Source of the DNA: Apostichopus japonicus
Taxonomy: Eukaryota; Echinodermata; Holothuroidea; Aspidochirotida; Stichopodidae
Length of the DNA stretch: 64,000 nucleotides
Assembly: GCF_037975245.1 (NCBI RefSeq)
Contig: NC_092569.1
Span: 30,878,668-30,942,667, forward strand
Direction: 5' to 3'
Below the pieces are notes generated by a model. It saw only the letters and a program-made list of their open reading frames with translations, did not search any database and had not been told where the DNA came from. Below, piece by piece: positions 23,500-62,270 of this stretch. Every line of letters begins with the position of its first letter. The first letter of the stretch is position 1. The position numbers were made by a program, and so were the translations under genes.

Positions 23500-25761
23500 A
23501 CATCTTGGACGTTTTAGACATATATGTGACATCCGTACTACGACCAGTGTACAATAAATTTGTCGGAACATTCTCCGACGTTTTGAAGTACGAATGCTAC
23601 TTGGTTATTAAATTGAGGGTCTGTCGTTATAATTGAAAAAGCCCCCTCTATTTGATTTTGAAGCGTACACGCATCGCTGGAGACTCTTTACATAGTTACT
23701 GAAATATTATTTATATAAGTGATTAGCGTATATTGAAGAAAAATAATTCCAACAACATTTTAGCAATATCCGTCAATATTAATTTTATCATTTACTCAAT
23801 AAGAATACTTTGTCGGAACATGAATGGGTTGTTATCCATTTCTCTTGTGGGCTGATATGTGAGGAAAAGGATTATGGAAAATGGTCCAGTAAAATGCCCA
23901 AAAATATACTCATCAATCTACGTAAATGGAAACGTATAACATCCTGTTCTTCGAGATAAAGATACGACCCGTGTAAATGTGAATCTTTCAGAAATTTCTC
24001 TGCCGTTTTAAGTAGAAATACTACAATAAAAAAAAACAATAAAAATGTTCATGATTGACCTAAAATCAATGTTAATGTTAACAATCCTGTCTGTACGAAA
24101 CGAAAAGAACGTGACGGCATTGACAAGGATAATACGCCGAGTCCATTTATCTTTATGTTCTTCATTTTGACATTTGTTTAAAGTGAATTGACGTTGGTGC
24201 TAAATACTTAGGGATAAAAACAGTCAGTTTTACATATCGCATTTTCTTTGCGTTGTAGTATTTGGCATCAATAAGTAAAAATATTCTAGTCACATTTTAA
24301 ATGGTCTAATTGGAGGAAACAGCAGATGGGGTGCTGTGAATGAAATATGTTGGTATTAGAGCCTTTGCTTTAATCTTTTTCCTTTTTTGATGTTTTCTAA
24401 CAATTGTTCTTCCTATTTACTAATACACAAGGTTTACTCATGTACTTCCTATTTAGATATTGCTTAAATTTTATTTCATGAGCTAAAACTATCAATTGAG
24501 AGAAATTACAATGTTTGAAACGATAATAGAAATTCGATGAAGATAATGTGTTTTATATATAAACGCCAGTTGTTTGAGTGTATCTGTTGTTGAATATAAG
24601 GGATGTGAAGTCTGAATACAAGGCCACTGTCATCTCGTGTACCCCACTTTTGCCTTCCCATTTCTGTAAAATTCTTGAAAATGACACTCTCCTTTGAATT
24701 TATAAGTATCAGGGAGTTTCATGGAGGAATATCTCTAATATTTGTTATATTTTAAACACAATAGTGAAGCTTTAAATATGTGCTGCTTTGGAAAGGAATT
24801 GGTGGGGATCGTCACTTGATTATTGTACTTAACTAGCAATTCGGAGGACCGTGGTTTCTGACATTGGGACAGTCAAGCCAACGACAATATGAATAAAAGC
24901 TACATCATATTCTTAAATGGAGATGAGTTAGGGAAAAAGGAACGTTATGTCAACTAATGACAACGTTAGTGAGAATGGTTTAGTAAAAATTTTGACAAAT
25001 AACTCATTAAAGGAGTCGCCCGGAACCATGCTTATATGATCAACTTCGTGTGAATGTAAACGCTTCTTTAGTTAACCAACGCTAATACATAACCTAATTG
25101 TGTCACTGTAAGGAAAGTGATTCGGGGATAAAAATGGAAAATATTAAGGTGGTTTAGGCTGGGTGTGTTCTTTCTGAATGTAACAGTGGCTTTAACGAAA
25201 GAGTCTACTGGAATAACTGATCGTCAGACATACTAAATAACTCAGAAAGCATATAGAAACGGATGTCGTTCCCACGTTTCCATTGGCTTCTATACCACAC
25301 AATGGCAACATTGCTGAAAAAAGCAATCAGCATTATTATGCCATGTTTTCATATACTTGTATTTGGTTTTTATTTGATATCATTCTCAGTGCCATTATTT
25401 AAGATGACTTTTTCATAAACACAGTTCAAGTTCAATGCAATTATCTAAAACAGACAAAGTATCAGAAGTCATCGAGTTCCATGAGATATGCAGTTCACCG
25501 TCATTTGGTAATGTCCCTCAAAACATATTCATGTCTTGGAAGTAGTCTTTGGGCATAACAGATCAATTTTAAGGATAATGTACGTGATGGAATAACTAGA
25601 ATATGTTCATCGGCTCATTATTGTATCTTTCATTCACTTTCATCTTCCAATGCACAAACGTTGCCAAGCTTTGATATGTACTTCCATATTAAACATATAT
25701 TAGTATATCGCCAACCGTTTCCTATTCTTGTTATCTTGAAGACTTTACCTTACTATTTTTA
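23500..25761. repeat. Segmental-duplication block: downstream flank of gene B
   Basis: Aligns over most of its length with 43530-45556 (downstream of C) and in parts with 3676-4300 and 9320-9780. Landmarks: AGCCCCCTCTATTTG, TGTTTTATATATAAACGCCAGT, AACTCA.TAAAGGAGTCG, CATATTCATGTCTTGGAAGT. No coding content recognised apart from a possible 3' UTR next to the stop codon. Confidence 0.7.
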
Positions 25762-38369
<12,608 letters not shown>

Positions 38370-38530
38370 TGATCCAAAATGAAACAGAGAAAAAGTGTGC
38401 AGAAATAAAGGAGATACTTGCTGACCTTCTGAGAGAGTGACATAAGTAATGAACGTTAATTCGTTACCCAAGGAGGGACCTTCATACGTACGGATGTCCA
38501 ATTACACCACCTTATTTATCAGTCGGTCAC
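38370..38530 (-). promoter_or_regulatory. Gene B 5' flank / putative core promoter
   Basis: Contains the conserved GGACATCCGTACGTATGAAGG block (near 38470-38495) and, just upstream on the minus strand, GATAAATAAGG (near 38505-38515), which could serve as a TATA-like element. Prediction only. Confidence 0.35.
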
Positions 38531-39714
38531 ATTTAAGATCCGTAATCTATGTAATGCAATCTAGTGTGTCACATATAGACATCTGTATATAATGTAAGTG
38601 TCATTATTATTACAGGATAAATATGTGCTTTGTTTACTTAGAAGCTCCTATATCTCGAATTGTTAGTTAGATTTTAAGAACTTGCGATTCAACCAAAGAA
38701 AAGGATAAGAATGGTTGTTTACATCTCACAAAATAAATGTCAAATTATCAGTATTTTGACCATTACTGGGTTTAATTCATTATCTAAAGCTTACCACATA
38801 TGTTTACGAATTAACAAATATTAAGTCGAATATAGAAGGCAAATGATAAGCACTAAGAACCGTGTTTGTTCGTCGTTAATTTATATGAGACATCATGCAT
38901 GCAAAAGACGCTCTCAACGTATTAACATACTTTAACACCAAATCGCTCGGAATAGTGACATATCAATATCAAAGAGCACCATTCGGATATTAGACGAATC
39001 ACAGGAATCACGAATTGGCGTAGTTTAAAGAGAGTTGTGAACTGGGATCAAACGGTACAGTACCTACTCTACTTCAAACACATATCTAGTACAGTGACTA
39101 CAAGTGCCACGTCTAACATATGTTACTACTGTTCAAGTCCCACAACCGTGCATCATTAATCATTATTTTGTGTTCGTAACACGGTAACATGTGTTACAGG
39201 TGGCATCAGTACCTACTGTGCTAGTTATGAGTATCGGCTGTTTTTTAACATATTATTATATTATTTGTTTCAATATCACTCATGCAGTAAACTGTTGAAA
39301 TGATACAATTCACATTAAATGATCATGATCAGGGACTACCTATTCATTGCGCAATTTGACGGACTCCATGTTACGTATTAGATACCTTAACTGCTTTAAC
39401 TTTACACAATCATTTACAGGGTAATGTCTTCTATTTTCATTGCTGGCATGTACAAGCTACTATATGCTAAACAACGTGGCTGGCAACATACGATACTTAA
39501 CGGAATCTGATTGACATATAAACCGTATGGTAACACGTGATTGAGCCACGTAACAATGTTCCACGTGTTCGATATGATAACATCACAAGGAAATACATCT
39601 TTAATAATGGACGAATCGTAGCTGGATTCTTACTACAGTTAGACAAAGGCATATTGTTAGACGTTTCTATCTGTGCCGAGAAATCGGAGTCATACTTCTT
39701 GTGTTAAAGCATTT
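38531..39714. repeat. Duplicated upstream flank of gene B
   Basis: Aligns with 60300-61875 upstream of gene C, including TAGACGAATCACAGGAAT, CACTCATGCAG, ACAACGTGGCTGGCAAC and CTTGTGTTAAAGCATTT. It contains the palindromic element at about 39092-39224. No genes. Confidence 0.7.
39092..39224. repeat. Palindromic (MITE-like) element, gene B copy
   Basis: A left arm beginning CTAGTACAGTGACTACAAGT and a right arm ending GTACCTACTGTGCTAG are imperfect inverted repeats of about 42 bases, separated by a longer spacer than in gene C (61262-61378). It is absent upstream of gene A. Confidence 0.65.
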
Positions 39715-42185
39715 ATCAATCGTTTATTTATCATCACAGATGAAACAAAATACAAAATATTACATATAAGAAAATCAAATAATTATAAGAACAAATCAAG
39801 AATTGAAAATAAACAACAAGTGTACACTGAGATAAACGGAGACTACACAACAAGTTCTACGGAGACCTTATACAAAGTCTGGCCACCGTGCTAGAAAAAA
39901 AAAAACGTATAAGGTAGGGGAGGGAATAAGCAACAAATAAAGGTTAAAAGAGACGAGTAGACTAAGTATTGCACACATGAGTAATCATGATTGAGTAAGG
40001 TAGAGTTTAAGACTCTTCCTAAAGATATTTACTGTATTAATTTCCTTTATAATATTTGGCAATGAATCCCAGAGATTAATACCAGTAAAATAGATATTAT
40101 TACGAATAAAAGCAGTACTGCGTGTATCATGGTTATGAATGTCAAATTTATGCTGTATGCAGTTACTTATTGTATCAAGTAGAAGATTACTTACAAGGCG
40201 AAACATGCATACACCATTAATGGTCATTACATCTAGTTATTTGAAACATGGGTGGTATATGATAAATAAAACCACGTTGCACATAAGGCGTACAGCCCTT
40301 TTCTTAAGTTTATGTTCATTTGTAATAGTATAACTGTGACCCGAACCCCACGTCATATTAGCATAAGAAATTACCGGCAAGATCAGTGCATTGTACAACA
40401 ATAGAACAACTTTATAATCAAGTATATCTTGAAATCTATTAATAATGCCTATAGACATTGCTACTTTGTTACATAAATTGTTGTTATGCAATGTCCAATA
40501 TAGATTCCCATGAATAGTAACTCCTAAACATTTGGTACATGTTACTCTCCTAATATTATTATTATTGCTCATTCTGTTAGGTCTTTATGATCATAGAGAA
40601 TAGTGGTACCATCAGCAAACATTGTAAACTTTAATTTGTCAGAAGAAGCACTGATATCATTCATATAGATCATGAATAACAGGAGACCAAGTAAAGATCC
40701 CCGAGGCACACCACAAATTACGGTGTGTAGACTAAAACCTGTGGAGTTAATGTTCACATACTGAGTACGATTTTTTTAGATAGCTAGAGATTCAGTTGTG
40801 AACTCTGTCTCTTAGGCCATACGTGTGCAATTTATGTAATAGTATAATATGATATACAGTTTCAAAAGCCTTCGACAAGTACAAAAATATGCCAATAGAA
40901 TACATTTTATTATCAAGGGTAAATGTTACCTTATTAACAACATTCGCAAGAGCCATAAACGTAGAGTGTTTCTTAAGGAAGCCATACTGATTATTATCAC
41001 GAATGTTGTATTTACTAAGGAAATGTGAAATTATGTTATGCATTAATCTAGCTAATACTTTAGAAAGAACAGGAGGTACAGATATATGCCTGTGTTTACT
41101 AAGCTAGGATCGCCGACTTAAACTATTGGAATCACCTTGGCATTTTTTAGCTTGTCAGGTAAACACCAGTTTCTATTGAAACATTAAAATATGGGTATCA
41201 ACACCTGCAATAGAATAAGAACTTGCTTTAAAACATCGAATGAAATCTGGTCAATGCCCTAGCTCTTCCCACTTGGCATTGAAAGAATTACCTTTCAAAC
41301 CATATCAGGGTCAGTGGGAGTGAGGAACATTGTATTTTCATTATAAAAATTCCCTAAACAAGTTGAATAGTTAACTTGTTATTGTTACTTATTTTGCTGG
41401 CCAATGATAGACCGACATTTATGAAATAAATATTAAAAGCTTCAGCAATGACTTGGGGGTCACAATAGTGTTCCCCATATTGGTCATAATGTAAACATAT
41501 TTGACTTATTCCTTTTTCTTCAATAAAAAATTGATCACGTCTCATATTTTCTCGACATTATTAACGTTAGACCTATTTTTCGCGAAAATAGTCTCGTCTA
41601 ACCTTTGTGATCATATTATTCAACTTGTTCCTATATGTGGTATATTTTTGTTTTCGTCTATCAGAAAAATTACTGACAGATCTTCGGTATACGGCATATT
41701 TACGTTATATAGATGATGGCAAACCTGGCCATGGGTGCGAATTTTTTAAGAGGACCTGTGTATTAAAGAAGTTACAACATTGATGAAAGCATTACAACAC
41801 TCCTCAACGTTTGTGTAAGTCACTATATTAAACAAACCAAATTCCTGTAGTTCATGACTAGTTGAAGTTATACTAGCACTAGAATATAAATGCTTCCACT
41901 GAGGGATATGTGTGAATAAATCAGCCCCCATTATGTAGGTATCCTAATTCTTGAATTGCACGCAATAAATTATGGTTTTTCAAACTCTTCGATAAACAAT
42001 GTGCAGTTTGAATTGGGGGGTTATAAATCACACCAATAAAAGTATTTTTATTCACCTGATTTGATTTGCAGAAAAAGATGTTCAAATTTTCTACAAGTTA
42101 AATCAATATATACATCTGTAATATTGCACTTATCGTTAAAGTACAGTGCTACACCTACGCCTCTGCCTGTTTCTCTGTCTTTATG
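39715..42185 (-). mobile_element. 5'-truncated APE-type LINE insertion, decayed (~2.5 kb)
   Basis: Minus-strand reading gives, in order, an endonuclease piece (GRGVGVALYFNDKCN, then FIGV, near 42040-42170), an RT start (PQVIAEAFNIYF), YGFLKKHSTFMAL, IFLYLSKAFETVYHIILLHK, CGVPRGSLLGLLLFMIY, FADGTTILY, LGVTIHGNLYW, and C-terminal IYFTGINLWDSLPNIIKE. The catalytic FADD is FADG (near 40608-40619). Stops and frameshifts break the frame into seven or more pieces. The homologous place upstream of gene C (about 61865-61900) lacks the element, which defines its borders to within ~20 bases. Family: jockey/CR1-like. Confidence 0.85.
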
Positions 42186-43080
42186 CTCATATAACGTAGA
42201 AGATGTATATCACCCAGTAGTGATTACAGGATTGTATTCGTAATAGGGTCACAGAGGATCAGAGTGAAGTATTATGTAAGCCTACTAAAAGAGATCACAT
42301 TAAACTTTATTGTGTCAGACAAAATGTTTGACACTGGATTAAAATGTAAACTGGTAGTAAGGAGCAACCAGATGGTTGTACCCACACAGATGCCGTAGTT
42401 AAACTGAATGGTATCTTATATGGGTGTTAGTACATGGGGATTTGGTCAAAATAATACCAAAATATGTCTACACTGTCTCTTATTGTAATATTACAACAAG
42501 GAAGTAGGTGGTCTCAACGACAATCATTGTGTCGATTAACTTGCTCATTTACTCTCTATTTAGAAATATCCAGTACCCTTTATTGTTTATAACTTAATTC
42601 GTTAGACGCATTTTGCATTACAGATTGGCTCACTAGTTAAGTTGTTTTTTTCTTGGACTATAAATTATCAAGACAAAGAAGCTACCTTAAGTTATCGTTT
42701 AAGACACATGCGATGTTTTTGTTGTTGTTGTACTTTGCAATTACTTTACGTGTACCAGCATGTTTTTGTAATGATATGACTGTTAATCCAAGCTGACGGA
42801 GTAATATCACACAAGGTTGTTAACATAAAACCTTATTTAAACCACACCCTAGTACTCCAGCCATGTAAAAAGGAAAACATGTGATATTGATTAAGGTCTC
42901 CGTCCAGCAATTATACTTACTAGAAGAAAAATCATGATATTTCATTTAAAAAAAAAAAAGTCTACATAATCCACAGTAAAGTTCGCAATATGAGTAAATT
43001 TCATTATTAATTGGAAGAGCCCCCTTTCTTTGCTTCCCGAGGGTACACATATCGGAGTGGAGCTATCAAACCATACATGC
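42186..43080. repeat. Duplicated upstream flank, continued
   Basis: Resumes the alignment with 61898-62220: CTCATATAAC, ATTACAGGATTGTATTCG, AAGCCTACTA.AAGAGATC, GTTTGACACTGGATTAAA. The later part aligns with 20930-21150. No genes recognised. Confidence 0.65.
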
Positions 43081-43740
43081 GTACTATGCTTTTATTTTAT
43101 TTTACAGGGTAGCATATCAATGTCCTAACCATTATTGTTGCTAAAATTTTTTGATCGATATAAATGAATACCATTCCAAAAACGTTTAGAATAATTCCAC
43201 CTGCCATTGATTGTGTTATGTCCAATCCTCCAACACAACAACGGTCAGTGTGAATTACTGGTAGCAATTTGATAATGAAATATTCGGTGTCCCATACTGC
43301 CTGCGAATTCCTGTCACCGGACACTTCGATTTTCACCGATACTAGGATACACAAATGAATATTCATGTTTATTGGTCTATAACCAATCAAATATAAGTTA
43401 ATTAACATATTTTGATACAAGTGTTGTATACGGCTACCTTTGTATATATACTAATGAAGTTGTACAGTGATGAGTAGGATTGAGATACGTTAGGAATATG
43501 AGATATTGGAAATGGTTCTGTGAAATTTCTAAAACAAAGTACACTCGGAAGAGCCCCCTATATTTGGTTCCAGAAAGGATATGGATCGGGGGGAGAACCG
43601 TTACATCATATAATTTATGAAATATTTATTTGTGGAATTGATAATCAGTTATTCAATCATATTTTTCCACCGATACTTTAGCAATATCCGTCATTATATA
43701 TGTAATCATTTATTCAATTAGATTACGTTGTCATAACGTT
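43081..43740. repeat. Intergenic repeat unit, copy 1
   Basis: Matches units at about 62390-63050 and 63240-63900. Markers: TACCATT.CAAA.ACGTTTAGAAT, TGTGTTATGTCC, GAATTACTGGTAGCAATTTG, ATATTCGGTGTCCCATACTGC. Small frames in it are not conserved between copies, so I do not call a gene. Confidence 0.7.
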
Positions 43741-45556
43741 GCATACGTTTTTATAACTTTCTCTGGTGCAATGATGAGTGGGGGATTAGGGGTATGACCG
43801 TGTAAATGTCAAATGTACAAGCTTTTTTTCAAGTACAAATAGTACCAGAACACCATACATATACATGAATAACCTTAGGCCATTTTGAATAAGAACCATT
43901 ATGTCGACAAGAAAAAAACAATAATGTATCGGCATTGACAAGGACGATACGTCGGATCAATTTATTTTATTCTTCAATTTTATATTTGTTCAAAGTAAGT
44001 CGATGTTGGTTCCAAATATTTTGCGATAAAATAACAGTCGTTTTTTCATATCGCATTTTCTTTGCGTTTTAATGTTTGATATCCACAAATAAACTTTAAG
44101 CTATGAAATTTTAGAAATTATTCTAGTCACAATTTATATGGTCTAATTGGAGGAAAGAGCGGATGGGGTGCTGTCACTGTAATATGTGGGTATTAAAGAC
44201 TGCTATAATATTTCCACTTTTTAAGCCTTTCTTTATTTGATGTTTTCTAACAATTGTTGTATCTATGTACTAATGCTTAAGGTTTACTCCTATACTTCCT
44301 ATTTAGAAATGGCTTTAATTTATTCAGGAACTAAAATCTTACAGTCGAGAGAAAATTCAATATTTCAAACGGTACCAGAAATTCGGTGAAGAAATGTGTT
44401 TTATATATAAACGCCAGTCCTTTGTGTAATTTACAATACAAAGGATTTAAAGTCGGAACACAAAGGCTACCGTCATCCCGTGTTCCACCCACCCTCCCCC
44501 ACTTCCCACCACCTCCCTCTCCGCCCTCCCGGTACTGTGAAATTCTTTAAGAAAGGTCTCAAAGGGTTTCACGGCGGAATATCTCTCATATTTGTTATAT
44601 TTTAAACACAATAATAAAGTTTCAAATATGTGCTGGACTGGAAGAGGTTTAATAAGGATCATCAGGTGTTTATTGCACTTCAATAGCAATTTGGAAGACG
44701 ATATTTTTTTTATATGTGGGACAATCAAGCAGACGACAAAATGAATAAACGCTACATGATATTCTTACATAGAGATGCGTAAGGGAAAAAGAAAGTTATG
44801 TAGACCAATGAGTAAAGTAAGAGAGACTGTTGAGTATAATCCTTAGACAAATAACTCAATAAAGGAGTCGTCCGAAACCATGCTTATATGATCAACTTCG
44901 TCTGAATGTAAACGCTTCTCTAGTTTTCGAACGTTAATACCCCCCCCCCCCAAGTGTCACTGTAAGAAAGGTGATTCGAGAATTAGGATGGAACATATCA
45001 GGGTGGTTTCGTCTGGGTGTGTTCTGTGTTCTTGATCGTCAGATATACTAACTAAATAACTCAGAAAGCATATAGAAAATGATGACACATAATGGCAACA
45101 TTAAACATTGAAATACTATTTAGTTCTCTATTTTTATCTTTTATTTTTTTATCTTTTATTTGTTTTTTATTTGATATTATACTCAGTGCCACAATTAAAG
45201 ATGACCTTTTAATTAATATAGTTCAAGTTCAATGCATTTATCGGAAACAGACAAAATATAAGGAGTCATCGAGTTCCATGAGATAGGTAGTTCAACGTCA
45301 TTTGGTATTGTCCCTCAAAACATATTCATGTCTTGGAAGTAGTCTTTGGGATCGATCGATGTTAATGATACTGTACGTGATGATATAACTTTAAAATGTT
45401 CATCTGCTTAATAGTGTATATTTTATTCACTTTCATCTTCCAATACATAAACTTTGCCATACTTTTGATATGTACTTCCATATTAAACATATGTTAGTAT
45501 ATCGCCAACCGATTCCCTATCCTTGTTTTCTTGACGACTTTTCCTTACTAATTTGA
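43741..45556. repeat. Duplicated downstream flank of gene C
   Basis: Aligns with 23811-25761 downstream of gene B. Includes a poly-C run near 44941-44952. A possible polyadenylation signal, AATAAA on the minus strand at 45422-45427, lies about 130 bases past the gene C stop; it is not preserved downstream of B. Confidence 0.65.
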
Positions 45557-60143
<14,587 letters not shown>

Positions 60144-60310
60144 TGATCCAAAATGAAACAGAGAAAAATGGGTGCACGAAATAAAGGAGATACTTGCTGA
60201 CCTTCTGAAAGAGTGACATAAGTAATGAACGTGAATTCGTTACCCAAGGAGGGACCTTCATACGTACGGATGTCCAATTACACCACGTTATTTATCAGTC
60301 GGTCACATTT
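60144..60310 (-). promoter_or_regulatory. Gene C 5' flank / putative core promoter
   Basis: Nearly identical to the gene B flank, with the GGACATCCGTACGTATGAAGG block near 60250-60275 and GATAAATAACG just upstream on the minus strand. Prediction only. Confidence 0.35.
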
Positions 60311-61260
60311 AAGATCCATAACCTATGTCATGCAATCTAGTGTGTCACATATCGACGTCTGTATATAATGTAAGTGTCGTTATTATTACAAGATAAATAT
60401 GTGTTATATTTTACTAGAAGCTCTTTTATCTCGAACTGTTAGTAAGAATTAAAGAACTCGCAATTCAAACACAAGGAAATTATAAGAATGGTTGTTTACA
60501 TCTCACACAATAAATGCCAAATTATCTGTATTTTGAACCATTGCTGGATTAAATTACTATATTTTCATTGTCTTAAGCTTGTCACATATGTTTGCGAGTT
60601 AACATATGATAATAGGTCGAATAGAGAAGGTGAATGATAAGAACTAAGAACTGTGTTTGTTCGTCGATTAAACTTTTGAATCGATATGGGACATCATTTC
60701 TGCAAAGGACGCTCACAACGTATTAAAATGCTTTAACACCAAATCACTCGGAATCGTGACATATCAATATCAAACAGCACCTTTCGGATATTAGACGAAT
60801 CACAGGAATAGTATTTTCTGCTGGCATATCAAGGAAATAGGTTAATTCTATTTAACGATGTGGTTTTGTCTTTATTTACTGGGGTGTTAAAAATTATCAA
60901 TAATTTGGATACAACAACAACAATAATTTAATTTTTCCAAATGATATGCATGGCTTGTACAGTTACTAACTACTGTTCATGTCCCGTTATACATGTTTTG
61001 AACACAAAGTAGTAATTACTATTACTTATTGATACACGGTTGTGGGACATAACAGTAGTTCTTGTACTAACCATTGGGTGCGAGTTCCTTAATACGCGAT
61101 TCTAAAATGAAGTCGTATCTATTTATTGATGCCATCAGTAAGCCTATGGGTATACCGGAACATGGCATTTCTTCATCTCGACATGACAAATTGGCGTAAT
61201 TTAAAGAGAGTTGTGAACAGGAATCAAACGGTACAGTTCCTACTTTACTAAAAACACATA
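60311..61260. other. Upstream flank of gene C with a ~380 bp extra segment
   Basis: Aligns with 38530-39090 except for about 60810-61190, which is absent from gene B between CACAGGAAT and AATTGGCGTA. The extra segment contains a loose inverted repeat (GTTACTAACTACTGTTCATG against ACATAACAGTAG) and may be a small transposon. No genes. Confidence 0.55.
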
Positions 61261-61261
61261 T

Positions 61262-61378
61262 CTAGTACAGTAACTACTGGTGCCACATTTGACACATGTT
61301 ACTACTCATCATGTCCCACAGCCGTGTTTGCAACACGTAACATGTGTCACAGGTGGCACCGGTTTTTTACTGTACTAG
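61262..61378. repeat. Palindromic (MITE-like) element, gene C copy
   Basis: Left arm 61262-61302 (CTAGTACAGTAACTACTGGT onward) pairs with right arm 61337-61378 (ending TTTTTTACTGTACTAG) over about 41 bases with few mismatches and a 34-base loop. A homologous element lies upstream of gene B. Confidence 0.8.
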
Positions 61379-62265
61379 TTATATGTATCGGATGGTTTTC
61401 CGCATATCAGTCCATTGTTTGTTACGATATCACTCATGCAGAAACTGTTCAAATGATACAATTCACTTTAATGATCATGACCAGGAACTACCCATTTCAT
61501 ACGCAAATTGACGGACACCATCATATTTATGATGAAGTCAACGTACCTTAACTGCTTGAACGTTACACAATTATTTACAAGGTAATGCCTTCTATTTTCC
61601 TTGCTGTTACATACAAGCTACTATATGCTGCACAACGTGGCTGGCAACTTACGATACTTAACGGAATCTGATTGACCTATAAACCGTATGATATCACGTG
61701 CTTGAGCCACGTAGCACTGTTCCACGTGTTCGATGTGATGACATCACAAGGAAATACATCTTGAATTATGACGAATAGTGTATGGATTCTTTACTACGTT
61801 GAGACAAAGGCATATTGTCAGAAGTTATCATCTGTGCCAAGAAATCGGAGTTCATACTTCTTGTGTTAAAGCATTTGCCACCCACCCCCCACCCTTCCTC
61901 ATATAACCTAGAAGAGGTATCTGACCTTGTTGTTATTACAGGATTGTATTCGGAATGTAGTGAAGTATTATATAAGCCTACTACAAGAGATCGCATTAAA
62001 TTGTACTGTGTAAGACAAATTGTTTGACACTGGATTAAATTGTTTACTGGTAGTAAGAAACAATCAAACGGTTGAACCCGCGTATATACCGTGAGTTACA
62101 CTGAATGATATCGGTGGTTTATAGTACATGGTGATTTGGTCAAAATGATACAAACATATGTCTTTAGCATATCTTATTGTTATATTACAACAAGGAAGTA
62201 CGCTCTCTCAACGACAATCATTGTGACATATCGGAGGAGAGCCATCACCTCTTACTTATAAATGA
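61379..62265. repeat. Duplicated upstream flank of gene C, LINE-free
   Basis: Aligns with gene B flank pieces 39225-39714 and 42186-42540 and so shows the empty site for the LINE at 39715-42185. No genes. Confidence 0.7.
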
Positions 62266-62270
62266 TAAGC

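Noticed and set aside
39673-39894. Plus-strand 73-codon ORF
   Set aside because: Spans the LINE insertion border and is antisense to the LINE 3' region.
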